DNA of 64,000 nt from Bryobacterales bacterium (GTDB lineage Bacteria; Acidobacteriota; Terriglobia; Bryobacterales; Bryobacteraceae). Location: the NCBI GenBank assembly GCA_020854055.1, contig JADZGD010000118.1, positions 1 to 64,000 of the forward strand. The letters run 5' to 3'. Shown here piece by piece: positions 44,803 through 53,324 of the stretch (the first letter of the stretch is position 1; each line of letters opens with the position of its first letter). The notes below the pieces were generated by a model that made no database searches, was not told where the DNA came from, and saw only the letters and a list, made by a program, of their open reading frames with translations. Both the position numbers and the translations under genes were made by a program.

Positions 44803-46629
44803 CTATCTCAAGATCCGGTCCACCGTGGTTTGCGCAATGGGATGGTAGCCGGGCCGCGCCCGGGCGTATACCTTCCGTGCGAACTGTTTGCCCTCGGGTG
44901 TCTTTGCCAGCGCTTCATAAAGCGGTTTCAAGTACTTCTGACGACCGACGGTCATGAGGAACCGCTCCAGTTCAGGGGCAGCCGGCGTGTAGTGCCTGGC
45001 GACCGACATCTCCAGCCACTGGGCCAAAATCTCGTCGTTACCAGTGCGGGTGAAGTGGTAGCGCTGGTCGAGTTGCGCCATCTGCGCCGCGGTCAGCGAG
45101 GCAGGCAGCATGCGCAGAAAACGCAGCCACTGCTGGGTAGACCATTTCCCGGCGCCCGCCAATTGCTCTCCATGCCATTGGGCCGCAACGGCATCCACCT
45201 TGGCCAACAGATCCGACGCCGGCCGGAACGCCGAACTGGGGATGCCGGGCTGGGTGAGCCATTCCTCCACCGGAATCGACGGCCGCAGTATTCCGGCTTT
45301 CCGCATGTAGGCGATTGCCTCTTCCGTGGTGATGCTCCGGAATGCAAAGTGGTCGAAATAGCCGCGAAGAAACTCATCGAAGCGGTCGCGGCCCACCTGT
45401 TCGGCAATGGTACGCAAAAACAGATACCCCTTCTCATACGGAACCGAAGTCACCCCGTCGTCCGGGTTGCGTCCGGCGAGATTGATCTTCAGAAGCTGAT
45501 CCTGGGCTGGCAATGACGCCATCTCTTTTTCCAACTCCTGCCGGCCGAGCACGGCTTCCATATCCTCGCGCTCGCCGCCATAAATCTCGCCGACGATCCG
45601 GCGTTCCAGGTATACGGTGACACCCTCGTTCAGCCAAAAATCGCCCCAGGTGGCGTTCGTTACCAGGTTCCCGGACCAGGAGTGCGCCAGTTCGTGGGCA
45701 ATCAGCGAAACCAGACTCTTATCGCCGGCCAGAATCGTCGGCGTAGCGAAAGTGAGCCGAGGATTCTCCATGCCGCCGAAGGGGAAACTGGGCGGCAACA
45801 CCAGTACGTCGTAGCGGCCCCAGCGGTAGGGGCCATAGATCCGCTCCGCCGCCTCGACCATCTTCTCCATGTCCTCGAATTCCCGGGCGGCGCGATCCAC
45901 CACCACCGGTTCGGCCCAAACGCCGGTTCGCCGCCCGATGGAACGGAATTCCAGATCACCCACCGCCAGCGCGATCAGGTAGGAGGGAATCGGCTCAACC
46001 ATGTGAAACCGGTAATCGCCGTTGTGCGCCCTCAGCAATCCCTGATCGGCTTCCGCGCCCATCACCGCCACCAGCGTCTCCGGCGTGTGAATGTGGGCAG
46101 CGTAGGTGATGCGGACCGAAGGCGTATCCTGGCAGGGAATGAAGCTGCGCGCGTGAATCGCTTCCGATTGTGTGAACAGGAATGGGAATTTCTTTCCGGC
46201 CGTCTGCTCCGGCTGGAGCCACTGCAATGCGGAGGCGTTCGGAGCGGTGTCGTAGCGGACCCGCACCCGATCGACACCCGGCGGCAGTTGAATGGTCAGC
46301 GGCGCACCGAGAATCGGGTCTGCCGGACCCAGTTTCCACTCCAGCATCCGCTCCCCGTTCGCATCCACCGCCGCCACCGAGTGAATCTGCAGATCCTTCG
46401 TGTCAAGAACCAGTGGACTCTTGGCAGGGCCGGCCAGGCTCCAGGTGGCTGTTCCAATCAGAATCCGCCGCTCGAAGTTGACCCGCAACTCGAGATTCAG
46501 GTGCCGCACCCGGGCGGCATCCGGTGTGGAGTAGGAATGAACATCGTGAAGCATTGTTGCCGGTGACTGCCCTGGACGATTGCAGGAGCAGGCCAAAATC
46601 AGAATGGAAATGAGCGCGGCTAGTCGCAC
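44803..46629 (-). CDS. M1 family metallopeptidase lipoprotein, LTA4 hydrolase-like
   Basis: A 608-residue protein from the GTG at 46629, which places a lipoprotein signal at the start (VRLAALISILILACSC, lipobox LILAC), so it is probably anchored in the membrane. It has the M1 features: the exopeptidase motif FGGMENPRLTF and the zinc site HELAHSWSGN (His312, Glu313, His316) with Glu335 in FWLNEG. The C-terminal helical domain (residues about 465-608) resembles the leukotriene A4 hydrolase tail, with YFDHFAFRSITTEEAIAYMR and the end KPLYEALAKTPEGKQFARKV. It is likely a periplasmic aminopeptidase. It is divergent from the cyclophilin gene. Confidence 0.93.
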   Translation of the reverse strand: MRLAALISILILACSCNRPGQSPATMLHDVHSYSTPDAARVRHLNLELRVNFERRILIGTATWSLAGPAKSPLVLDTKDLQIHSVAAVDANGERMLEWKLGPADPILGAPLTIQLPPGVDRVRVRYDTAPNASALQWLQPEQTAGKKFPFLFTQSEAIHARSFIPCQDTPSVRITYAAHIHTPETLVAVMGAEADQGLLRAHNGDYRFHMVEPIPSYLIALAVGDLEFRSIGRRTGVWAEPVVVDRAAREFEDMEKMVEAAERIYGPYRWGRYDVLVLPPSFPFGGMENPRLTFATPTILAGDKSLVSLIAHELAHSWSGNLVTNATWGDFWLNEGVTVYLERRIVGEIYGGEREDMEAVLGRQELEKEMASLPAQDQLLKINLAGRNPDDGVTSVPYEKGYLFLRTIAEQVGRDRFDEFLRGYFDHFAFRSITTEEAIAYMRKAGILRPSIPVEEWLTQPGIPSSAFRPASDLLAKVDAVAAQWHGEQLAGAGKWSTQQWLRFLRMLPASLTAAQMAQLDQRYHFTRTGNDEILAQWLEMSVARHYTPAAPELERFLMTVGRQKYLKPLYEALAKTPEGKQFARKVYARARPGYHPIAQTTVDRILR

Positions 46630-46676
46630 TTTGACTACAAGTGTACCCGGTTCGCTATAGTCGAACTGGAGGCTGA

Positions 46677-47159
46677 ATGGCAAAACAATATCCGGCGCCG
46701 CCGCCGGTGAGCATCGATCCGAATGGCGCCTACACGGCGACGTTTGAGACATCGAAGGGGACAATCACCTGCGAACTGTTCGCAAAGGACGCACCAGCGA
46801 CGGTGAACAACTTCGTTTTCCTGGCGCGTGACGGATTCTATGACGGAACCGTATTTCACCGCGTAATCGCAGACTTCATGATCCAGGGAGGCGACCCCAC
46901 CGGAACCGGCCGCGGAGGTCCGGGCTACCGTTTCGACGATGAACTGAAGAACAATCCGCGCCGCCACAAGGTGGGATCCCTCTCCATGGCAAACGCCGGA
47001 CCGAACACCAACGGCAGCCAGTTCTTCATCACCCACATCGTTACCGATTGGCTGGACGGCAAACATACGGTCTTCGGACAGGTGACCGCCGGACAAGACG
47101 TTGTCAACGCCGTGAAACAGGGCGACACACTGAACAAAGTAACCATCGAAGAGAAGTAA
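46677..47159 (+). CDS. Cyclophilin-type peptidyl-prolyl cis-trans isomerase
   Basis: A 160-residue cyclophilin without a signal peptide, so cytoplasmic. It has the core [19 protein letters not shown], then [41 protein letters not shown] and [14 protein letters not shown]. The catalytic Arg (FHRV), Gln (FMIQGG) and the GSQFFI segment are present; the usual Trp of the cyclosporin site is not. GGAGG lies four bases before the ATG, and a TATAGT stretch (46659-46664) could be the -10 of a promoter. It assists folding at proline residues. Confidence 0.95.
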   Translation: MAKQYPAPPPVSIDPNGAYTATFETSKGTITCELFAKDAPATVNNFVFLARDGFYDGTVFHRVIADFMIQGGDPTGTGRGGPGYRFDDELKNNPRRHKVGSLSMANAGPNTNGSQFFITHIVTDWLDGKHTVFGQVTAGQDVVNAVKQGDTLNKVTIEEK

Positions 47160-47236
47160 CAGCGCCGGCGGAGATGGTTGGGCAGACCGCGACGCCATTT
47201 CCTGCTCCCGCGGGGCGCTCGGTTACACTGGAACTA

Positions 47237-47821
47237 ATGAGGGAATTGAAGCAGAGAGACCGCTGGGCGCTGCTGGCGTGCCTGGTAATGACGCCGGCTC
47301 TCGGCCTGGCCCAGCAGGTTCCCCGAAAATCTCCGGAGTTTGTGATACAGATCCCCAAGGGTCCCCAACTGTTGCTTAGCCAGTTTCGGGGCAAGGTGGT
47401 AGCGCTGGAGTTCCTGTTCACCACCTGCCCCCACTGCCAACACAGTTCGCAGCTAATGAGCAAGCTGTACACGGAACTCAAGCCCAAAGGGTTTCAACCG
47501 CTTGGGGTGGCCTTTAACGAAGGAGCCGAGCAGATGGTGCCGCTGTTTGTCCAGGGCCTCCGGGTGAACTATCCGGTGGGCGTCGCCTCGCAGCAGTCGG
47601 TATACAACTATATGGGGATCTCCATCATGCAGCGGCTGGTGGTTCCGCAGATCGTCCTCATCGACCGCCAGGGTGTCATCCGCGTACAGACGTCGGCGGC
47701 TCGCGGGCAGGAAGATATCGGCGGTGAACCTGAGTTGCGGGCGAAGATTGAAGCCCTGCTCGACGCTCCGCCGCCGCATCACCCCGGATCCGTGCAACAC
47801 AAAAGGAAAAACAAATCGTGA
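47237..47821 (+). CDS. Exported thioredoxin-fold (TlpA/AhpC-like) protein, first of a pair
   Basis: A 194-residue protein from the ATG at 47237; the upstream open frame overlaps the cyclophilin gene and is not coding. A signal peptide (residues about 8-27, WALLACLVMTPALGLAQQ) is followed by a thioredoxin-fold domain: LSQFRGKVVALEFLFTTCPH with the redox pair CPHC, FQPLGVAFNEGAEQM, and the cis-Pro region VPQIVLIDRQGVIRVQTS. It probably reduces or isomerises disulfides outside the cytoplasm. It overlaps the start of a second thioredoxin-fold gene by four bases (GTGA), so they are coupled. Confidence 0.88.
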   Translation: MRELKQRDRWALLACLVMTPALGLAQQVPRKSPEFVIQIPKGPQLLLSQFRGKVVALEFLFTTCPHCQHSSQLMSKLYTELKPKGFQPLGVAFNEGAEQMVPLFVQGLRVNYPVGVASQQSVYNYMGISIMQRLVVPQIVLIDRQGVIRVQTSAARGQEDIGGEPELRAKIEALLDAPPPHHPGSVQHKRKNKS

Positions 47822-48396
47822 TCAGGCAATTCGCCGTTGCCGGCCTGATAGCCGGATTATTGCCACTATCGGCGGCCGATGTCCCGCGCCAGGCGATGGA
47901 CCTCGCCCTCAATCTGGATAACGGACAACACACACAACTGTCCGCCTACCGGGGCAAGGTTGTGGCGCTCATCTTTATCCTGACAACCTGCTCGCATTGC
48001 CAGGCGGCGACCAGGGCGCTCGAGAAGGTCTATTCAGCCGAGAAGAGACGCGGTTTCGAGGTGATCGCCGTCGCCATCGACCAGGGGGCTAAGAATAAAC
48101 TCGCAGCCTACCGTAATGAGCAGCACATCACCTACCCACTGGCCGCCGACGCCGCGATAGTGTTGTTCAACTTTATGCAATTGCCGATTATGGTGGGTCC
48201 AAAAATGCCGCAACTGGCATTTATTGACCGTGACGGTATGATCCGGGCGCAGTATCCCGGCGAAAGCCCGTTCTTCAACGAGCCTGGCCAGGAAAAGAAT
48301 ATGCGCGCGGAGGTGGCGAAGCTGCTCGGTCCCGCTTCACGGCCGGCTGCCCGCAAGAGTGCCCCAAAGCGCGCAAAAAGGGCCGGGAGCCAGTAG
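47818..48396 (+). CDS. Exported thioredoxin-fold (TlpA/AhpC-like) protein, second of a pair
   Basis: A 192-residue protein starting with the GTG that overlaps the previous stop. The signal peptide (MIRQFAVAGLIAGLLPLSAA) is followed by the domain with LSAYRGKVVALIFILTTCSH, redox pair CSHC, EVIAVAIDQGAKNKLAAYRN, a long insert YPLAADAAIVLFNFMQLPIM and the cis-Pro region MPQLAFIDRDGMIRAQYPGE. A basic tail follows (ARKSAPKRAKRAGSQ). CSHC differs from CPHC of the partner, which suggests different redox potentials and a possible relay between the two. It converges on the histidine kinase gene three bases away. Confidence 0.88.
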   Translation: MIRQFAVAGLIAGLLPLSAADVPRQAMDLALNLDNGQHTQLSAYRGKVVALIFILTTCSHCQAATRALEKVYSAEKRRGFEVIAVAIDQGAKNKLAAYRNEQHITYPLAADAAIVLFNFMQLPIMVGPKMPQLAFIDRDGMIRAQYPGESPFFNEPGQEKNMRAEVAKLLGPASRPAARKSAPKRAKRAGSQ

Positions 48397-48399
48397 GCG

Positions 48400-49587
48400 T
48401 TATTTCGGAACGGTGAAGTAGAACGTCGCTCCGCCCCCGGGCGAAGATTCCACCCAGGTCCGGCCGCCGCGGCGCTCAATGATCTTTCGGACGATCGCCA
48501 GCCCCATGCCGGTGCCGGGAAACTGCCTGCCGTGAAGGCGCTTGAAGACTCCAAAGACCTGCTCATGGAAGCGCGGATCGATCCCCATGCCGTTATCGGA
48601 GACCGAGAATCGCCACTCGTCCTCTCCCGCGGCAGCCGCGACGCGGATGCGTGGGGCGGCACCCTCGCGATGGAATTTGATGGCGTTACTCAGTAGATTC
48701 TGAAACACCTGGGTGAGGCGGGCGAAATCGAATGGCAATGCCGGCAGCGGATCGTGGCTAATTTCGGCCTGGCTTTCGCGAATCTCCGAGTTCAGGTTCA
48801 TCAATGTCGCGTTCAATACGGCCTCGCAGTCCACGTCTTCGATCTGCTCGGCCTTGCCCTCGGAGACCTGCGAGTAGACCAGCAGGTCGTTGAGTAGAGT
48901 GCCCATCCGGCGCACCGCGCCCACGATGTACCCGAGAAACTCCTGGACGTCCGCGTCTCCGCTCTCCTTCAGCCGCCTTTGCAACAGTTGCGTGTAGCTA
49001 CCGATGGTTCGCATCGGCTCCTGCAAGTCGTGGGAGGCGGCGTAGGCAAATTGGCGCAGTTCGTCGTCCAAGCCGCCCGACTGCGCGTTCGCGCGCCCGA
49101 TGCGCGCTTCCAGTTCCGCGTTGCGAGATTCCAGGGCCTCCACGCGACGCCGCAGGGACCGTAAATTTTGTGCAAAGCCGGCCAATAGCTCAACTCTTGA
49201 GCGCAGCACCTCAGGCTCAACCGGCGTGTAAAGGACGTCGATCGTCCCCGGGTGGCCGGGACGGACAACGTGCGCCTGGTCCCGATTGTCCGCCAACAAC
49301 AGGATCGGGGTATGGCGGAACCGTTGCTGTGCGCCGATACGGCGGACGATCTCGCGGTCCACATTGGACCCCCGGCCATCCAGCAGAATGACTGCAATGT
49401 CCTGGTCCGCAACCCGGTCGAGCGCCTCCCCGCCAGTGGACATCCTGACCAGTTCGTAGCCAGGCGCCCCAAGCATGGACTCCAGTTCCACCAGGCCGGC
49501 GGACGTGCCTTCGACGAACAGAATCTTGACTCGCTGCTCGGGCACTCGCCCGGGCTCCTCGAATTGTTTCACGACGATACTTGCCAT
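48400..49587 (-). CDS. Hybrid sensor histidine kinase with degenerate N-terminal receiver
   Basis: A 395-residue soluble protein. Residues about 20-135 are receiver-like (VKILFVEGTSAGLVELESML, ILLLAD), then a coiled coil (about 140-175), HisKA with His186 (AYAASHDLQEPMRTIGSYTQ) and a HATPase domain (NLLSNAIKFHREG, FSVSDNGMGIDP, PGTGMGLAIVRKI). The kinase half is of the phytochrome/Cph1-type HDLQEP class and looks active. In the receiver the phosphate-accepting Asp70 remains (VILLDGRG), but the acidic pair is replaced by Glu-Gly and the conserved Lys by Thr121 (LYTPVEPEVLRSRV). No membrane segment or cognate response regulator is adjacent, so it is an orphan cytoplasmic kinase. Confidence 0.9.
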   Translation of the reverse strand: MASIVVKQFEEPGRVPEQRVKILFVEGTSAGLVELESMLGAPGYELVRMSTGGEALDRVADQDIAVILLDGRGSNVDREIVRRIGAQQRFRHTPILLLADNRDQAHVVRPGHPGTIDVLYTPVEPEVLRSRVELLAGFAQNLRSLRRRVEALESRNAELEARIGRANAQSGGLDDELRQFAYAASHDLQEPMRTIGSYTQLLQRRLKESGDADVQEFLGYIVGAVRRMGTLLNDLLVYSQVSEGKAEQIEDVDCEAVLNATLMNLNSEIRESQAEISHDPLPALPFDFARLTQVFQNLLSNAIKFHREGAAPRIRVAAAAGEDEWRFSVSDNGMGIDPRFHEQVFGVFKRLHGRQFPGTGMGLAIVRKIIERRGGRTWVESSPGGGATFYFTVPK

Positions 49588-49788
49588 CCCTGCTTACTCG
49601 CCTTCCGAAGTTGCGCCCGCGAAGAATCCTACACGACTCAATCTTTTCAACCACTTACCGGCTTTTCACCGGAATTCGGCGGCTGTACCGGACGCCGTCG
49701 CATACCGGACACTCTCCCGGCACCGGTCAATGAGACTCTGACATCGCGCCAGAGGTTTCGTAGTTCTTTTGGCGGGGCAGGTTGGCCA

Positions 49789-50247
49789 TCAGCCCTGCAC
49801 GGAGACAACCGCCAGTTCTATTTTGCGGATGAGCGAGGCAGGGTTCGTAAAATCGCCTAACGGGAAGACAGACGAAACACAGCGGAGACGCAGCACCGAG
49901 TTCCGCAGCCGGACCGGGGGTAATGCGCGCAGACTGGCACGGACTTCGGTTACCACCTCAGCCAGTGACGATTGGCGGTCGAGTAGAAGCAGCAGGGTCT
50001 CTCCACCCCAGCGGTACATCCGGTCGCGGTGCTGAATCAGCCGCGCCAGGCGGGTCGCGGCAGCACTCAGACAACATTCGGCATCCGCGGTTCCGAAATG
50101 CTGGTCAACCAGGTCCAGTTGTTGGAGACTCACCGGGACGGCGTAGCAGTCACGGTCCGAGTGCAACCGCAGGCGCAACTCCGCCTCCGCATCCACCCTT
50201 CCGGGAAGTTCCGTGGCAGTCAAACGTGCCCGTACCGGAGTTGCCAT
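49789..50247 (-). CDS. Degenerate GGDEF-like domain protein
   Basis: A 152-residue protein. Its central part aligns with a GGDEF domain: LQQLDLVDQHFGTADAECCL corresponds to the DxDxFKxxND...GD helix region, and MYRWGGETLLLLLDRQ to the active-site loop. The loop is GGETL instead of GGDEF, and the substrate-binding Asp/Asn positions are not conserved, so diguanylate cyclase activity is unlikely; a nucleotide or protein-binding role is possible. There is no signal peptide or sensory domain. It lies 201 bases before the orphan histidine kinase on the same strand, so the two may act together. No clear ribosome binding site is seen at the ATG. Confidence 0.6.
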   Translation of the reverse strand: MATPVRARLTATELPGRVDAEAELRLRLHSDRDCYAVPVSLQQLDLVDQHFGTADAECCLSAAATRLARLIQHRDRMYRWGGETLLLLLDRQSSLAEVVTEVRASLRALPPVRLRNSVLRLRCVSSVFPLGDFTNPASLIRKIELAVVSVQG

Positions 50248-50350
50248 CTATGAACTTCGTATCGGCGGAACCAAATTTCCGGGGGAGTCCCGACTAGGGG
50301 GGCTCATGAAGAGACAAACAGGGGGAGCAGGAATAGTACTCTCGCGCGGA

Positions 50351-50719
50351 CTAGTAACGGAAACAGGTGACGGCCCAGGCGACAAGCCCCGACGCGGCCA
50401 GCACCGCCGCCGATAACCAGAGTTGCCAGGAGTTGAGGCGGACCACCCGTCTGTTGACCGGCGCTTTCCCGTTTCCGCCGCCGGTGCGCGATTCGACAAA
50501 ACGCGTCTTGATTCCGGTGGGTTCCCCGCGCAGGCTCCGTGCGATCTCCTCGCGGCCGCGCCGGTCAGCGATCAGAATCGTCGCTGAATTCAAACCGGTG
50601 GTTGATTCAACGAGCTTTTTCCGCAGCGGCGCCGGGATCTCGTCGATCGACCGGAATACACGGGTACGGCCCTCTGCCGAAACAAAGATCGTCGAGCTTT
50701 TGATGGTGACCGTACTCAT
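50351..50719 (-). CDS. Small membrane-anchored protein of unknown function
   Basis: A 122-residue protein. The N-terminal 55 residues are soluble and compact (STIFVSAEGRTRVFRSIDEI, APLRKKLVESTTGLNSATIL, ADRRGREEIA). A polar Gly/Arg-rich linker follows, then a single C-terminal membrane helix (residues about 97-117, WQLWLSAAVLAASGLVAWAV). This is a tail-anchored layout with the soluble part in the cytoplasm. The start ATG lies two bases after the stop of the LysR gene on the same strand, so the two are co-transcribed. I do not recognise the family. Confidence 0.75.
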   Translation of the reverse strand: MSTVTIKSSTIFVSAEGRTRVFRSIDEIPAPLRKKLVESTTGLNSATILIADRRGREEIARSLRGEPTGIKTRFVESRTGGGNGKAPVNRRVVRLNSWQLWLSAAVLAASGLVAWAVTCFRY

Positions 50720-50721
50720 AC

Positions 50722-51648
50722 TCAGGCCATGTTCCCGCGCCCGGCGCCTTGGCCGCCCTGCTGGTTCTGGCCCGCATATTCGCGAACCACCTGGATGAAG
50801 CCAAGCGCTGCCTTCGAGAGAGCCTTGTCCTTCCGATATATTAACCCCAATTGACGAACCATAGGCTCGGGTGCAAGGGAAATTAGTACGAGCGCCCCGC
50901 TTTCCAGTTCCTCCGGGCAGTGGGACGCCGCCAGGAAGGATAACCCCAGTCCGGCCATCACAAATCGTTTGATCATCTCGGTGGAATCGAGTTCCATCGA
51001 GATCTGGATCGAATCCTCGACCGGTTCCAGCCAGCTATTCAAGCGGTTACGGGTGTTCCCGGATTTCGGCAGCAGCAATGGAAAGCGAGTCAGTTCACCG
51101 CAGCGGACCGAGGCTTCCCTCGCCAACGGGTGGCCTCCGGGCACCAGCAATCCGATCTCATCGGAGTGAATCCTCACAAGTTGGACCTTTTTTTCCTGCA
51201 CCGGCAACTGGGTAATGCCAAAATCGGCCAGCTTATCCATCACCGCATCGACAACATGAGAGCCGTAGGCGCGATCCACCAATAGTTGGACGTTGGGGAA
51301 CTGCTTCTTGTACTCGGAAAAGACCTTCGGCAGGACATAGATGCAGGTGGCTTCATTCGCGGCGATAATCAGTTCGCCGCGTGGCTGGCGTTCCAGTTCG
51401 TTAATGGCGTCCTGCGCGCAGCGGCGCAAATCCAGAATCTGCGCGGCGTATTCGGCGACGATACGGCCGGCGGGAGTTAGTGCAATCCGAGTTCCCAGCC
51501 GCTCGAACAGGCTGGCATTCAATTCCTGTTCCAGTTGCCGGACCTGGGCGCTAATGGCCGGTTGGGTGCGAAAGCAGGTCTGAGCAGCTTTGGAAAAACT
51601 CTTCAGCCTGACGATCTCAAGAAAGGTGTGAAGCTGGTCGAGATCCAT
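50722..51648 (-). CDS. LysR family transcriptional regulator
   Basis: A 308-residue regulator. The N-terminal helix-turn-helix (residues 1-60, MDLDQLHTFLEIVRLKSFSK, TQPAISAQVRQLEQELNASL) is followed by a LysR substrate domain in two lobes (GELIIAANEATCIYVLPKVF, LPLL-like RFPLLLPKSGNTRNRLNSWL, VMAGLGLSFLAASHCPEELE). The ITQLPVQEKKVQ and TEMIKRFVMAGLG wording is like CysB/CbbR-type members. The C-terminal tail is Gly/Gln-rich. It is divergent from a methyltransferase gene across 154 bases and is followed by the small membrane protein gene. Target genes and ligand are unknown. Confidence 0.92.
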   Translation of the reverse strand: MDLDQLHTFLEIVRLKSFSKAAQTCFRTQPAISAQVRQLEQELNASLFERLGTRIALTPAGRIVAEYAAQILDLRRCAQDAINELERQPRGELIIAANEATCIYVLPKVFSEYKKQFPNVQLLVDRAYGSHVVDAVMDKLADFGITQLPVQEKKVQLVRIHSDEIGLLVPGGHPLAREASVRCGELTRFPLLLPKSGNTRNRLNSWLEPVEDSIQISMELDSTEMIKRFVMAGLGLSFLAASHCPEELESGALVLISLAPEPMVRQLGLIYRKDKALSKAALGFIQVVREYAGQNQQGGQGAGRGNMA

Positions 51649-51802
51649 AACAGGCCGGGTTGAGACCGATTATAGCATCGCCGTTCGTTTGCCGTGCCCG
51701 TTTCGCTTTTACGTTTCGCCTTCGGAGGCCGCTACGCGCTAACGAGCGCATCACGGCCGGCGGCGTTTGCCGCCAGTGTCATAATTCTTACTGGAGAACC
51801 CG

Positions 51803-52549
51803 ATGGCCTCAACCAAATACCGCTGGCTGGCCGAGTACTATGATCACCTCTACGAATTCCGCCGCCCGTTCACGACCGCTCGCAAGTGTATTCTAAAGCC
51901 GGTGATGCCGGGCGTTGAATCGGCCTGCGACCTGGCCTGCGGGACCGGGACTCATGCACTCGAAATGGCCGCCAGGGGGATTCGGATGTATGCCGTTGAC
52001 CTCTCTCCCCAGATGTGCCGCATCGCCCGTGGCAAGGCGCGCCGGGCGAAGCTGCCGGTTCGGGTGATTGAGGCCGACATGCGCATATTCCACCTCCCGG
52101 AGACGGTGGACCTGGTGACCTGCGAGTTCGACGCCATCAACCACGTGCCGCGCAAGCAGGACCTGCGCCGGGTATTCCGAGCCGTAGCCAGGGCGCTTAA
52201 GCCTGGCGGCTACTTCTCTTTTGACCTGAACAATCGCCTCGCTTTCGAGCAGATCTGGCCCCGGAACTGGTTTATCGACAAAGACCCGGTGGCGATCGTC
52301 GTCCACGGCGATCACATCCCGGGCACCGATCGGGCGTGGAGCGACGTTGAGATCTTCATTCGCAAGGGCAAGATCTGGACCCGCCATCACGATCGCGTAG
52401 AGGAGGTCTGCTGGGGCGCAACGGAAGTGGAAAGCGCACTCGAAGCGGCAGGCTTCGGGGATCTGAACGCCTGGGACGCGGCTCCCTTCTTCAACGACGA
52501 ACTCACTCCGCCCGGCAACCGTACGTTCTGGCGGGCACGGAAGCGCTGA
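51803..52549 (+). CDS. Class I SAM-dependent methyltransferase
   Basis: A 248-residue enzyme. The SAM-binding motif I is ESACDLACGTGTHALEMAAR (residues about 35-54), motif II is MYAVDLSPQMCRIARGKARR, and the acidic/adenine region is VIEADMRIFHLPETVDLVTC, followed by NHVPRKQDLRRVFRAVARAL and GGYFSFDLNN. The N terminus (YRWLAEYYDHLYEFRRPF) fits small-molecule methyltransferases of the Methyltransf_11/25 group. The acceptor is unknown. The gene stands between the LysR gene (divergent) and the two-component pair, and lies 82 bases upstream of the latter. Confidence 0.9.
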   Translation: MASTKYRWLAEYYDHLYEFRRPFTTARKCILKPVMPGVESACDLACGTGTHALEMAARGIRMYAVDLSPQMCRIARGKARRAKLPVRVIEADMRIFHLPETVDLVTCEFDAINHVPRKQDLRRVFRAVARALKPGGYFSFDLNNRLAFEQIWPRNWFIDKDPVAIVVHGDHIPGTDRAWSDVEIFIRKGKIWTRHHDRVEEVCWGATEVESALEAAGFGDLNAWDAAPFFNDELTPPGNRTFWRARKR

Positions 52550-52581
52550 TTCCCCGCAACTTGAAGCAACAACAGCACAAA

Positions 52582-52596
52582 TTTACAAAGCTTTAA
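52582..52596. promoter_or_regulatory. CpxR-box-like direct repeat upstream of the CpxR-like regulator
   Basis: TTTAC (52582-52586), AAAGC spacer and TTTAA (52592-52596) match the CpxR box (GTAAA-N5-GTAAA read on the other strand) except for one base. It lies 36 bases before the start of a response regulator whose DNA-binding domain strongly resembles CpxR, so it could be an autoregulatory site. Confidence 0.5.
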
Positions 52597-52631
52597 GTCC
52601 GCCTGGAAGCCTGCATGCTACAGTCGAAGCG

Positions 52632-53324
52632 GTGAAGATACTGGTTATCGACGACGACGTGGAACTGTGTAGCCTTTTGGCTGAATTCCTTAAGCGCGAA
52701 GGTTTCGCGGTGGATTTCGAGCACGATGGAGAGCGCGGCTTGGCCCGCGCCCTGGAGGGCACACACGATCTGGTGGTGCTGGATGTGATGCTACCCGGCC
52801 TGGACGGCTTCGAGATCCTGCGCCGGCTTCGGGTTCGCAGTAAGGTGCCGGTGCTGATGCTGACCGCCCGCGGCGAAGACGTGGATCGTATCGTGGGACT
52901 GGAGTTGGGCGCCGACGACTATCTGCCCAAGCCGTTCAACCCGCGGGAGTTGACCGCGCGTATCCGCGCCATTCTGAGGCGGATCGAAAGCCCGCCCAAT
53001 CCAACTGCCGGGCGCGTCGAAGTGAACGGCGTCGAACTCGACCCCGGCTCGCGCGAGGTGCGCTGCGACGGCACGGCGATCGAACTCACCACGTTCGAAT
53101 TCGATATTCTCGAACTGCTGATGCGGGCCGCCGGACGCGTGCTCTCGCGCGATGCGCTGATGGAGAGCCTGTATAACCGCAAAGCGACGCCGTTTGACCG
53201 TTCCATCGACATGCACGTCAGCCACCTCCGAAGAAAACTGGAAAGCACCCGCCCGCTGATCAAGACCATTCGCGGCGTGGGTTACCAGTTCCTGCGGGAT
53301 ACCAAAGATGAGGCGGTCGAATGA
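52632..53324 (+). CDS. cpxR: CpxR-like OmpR/PhoB family response regulator
   Basis: A 230-residue response regulator starting with GTG. The receiver has Asp7-Asp9 (MKILVIDDDVELC), the phospho-acceptor Asp51 in LVVLDVMLPGLDG, Thr in LTARGEDVD and Lys in DDYLPKPFNPREL, all intact. The winged-helix output domain contains LTTFEFDILELLMRAAGRVL, and RKATPFDRSIDMHVSHLRRK. The LTARG...GLELGADDYLPKPFN and TPFDRSIDMHVS stretches are close to enterobacterial CpxR. The gene overlaps the kinase gene by four bases (ATGA). In proteobacteria CpxR responds to envelope stress; the same role here is inference. Confidence 0.9.
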   Translation: MKILVIDDDVELCSLLAEFLKREGFAVDFEHDGERGLARALEGTHDLVVLDVMLPGLDGFEILRRLRVRSKVPVLMLTARGEDVDRIVGLELGADDYLPKPFNPRELTARIRAILRRIESPPNPTAGRVEVNGVELDPGSREVRCDGTAIELTTFEFDILELLMRAAGRVLSRDALMESLYNRKATPFDRSIDMHVSHLRRKLESTRPLIKTIRGVGYQFLRDTKDEAVE

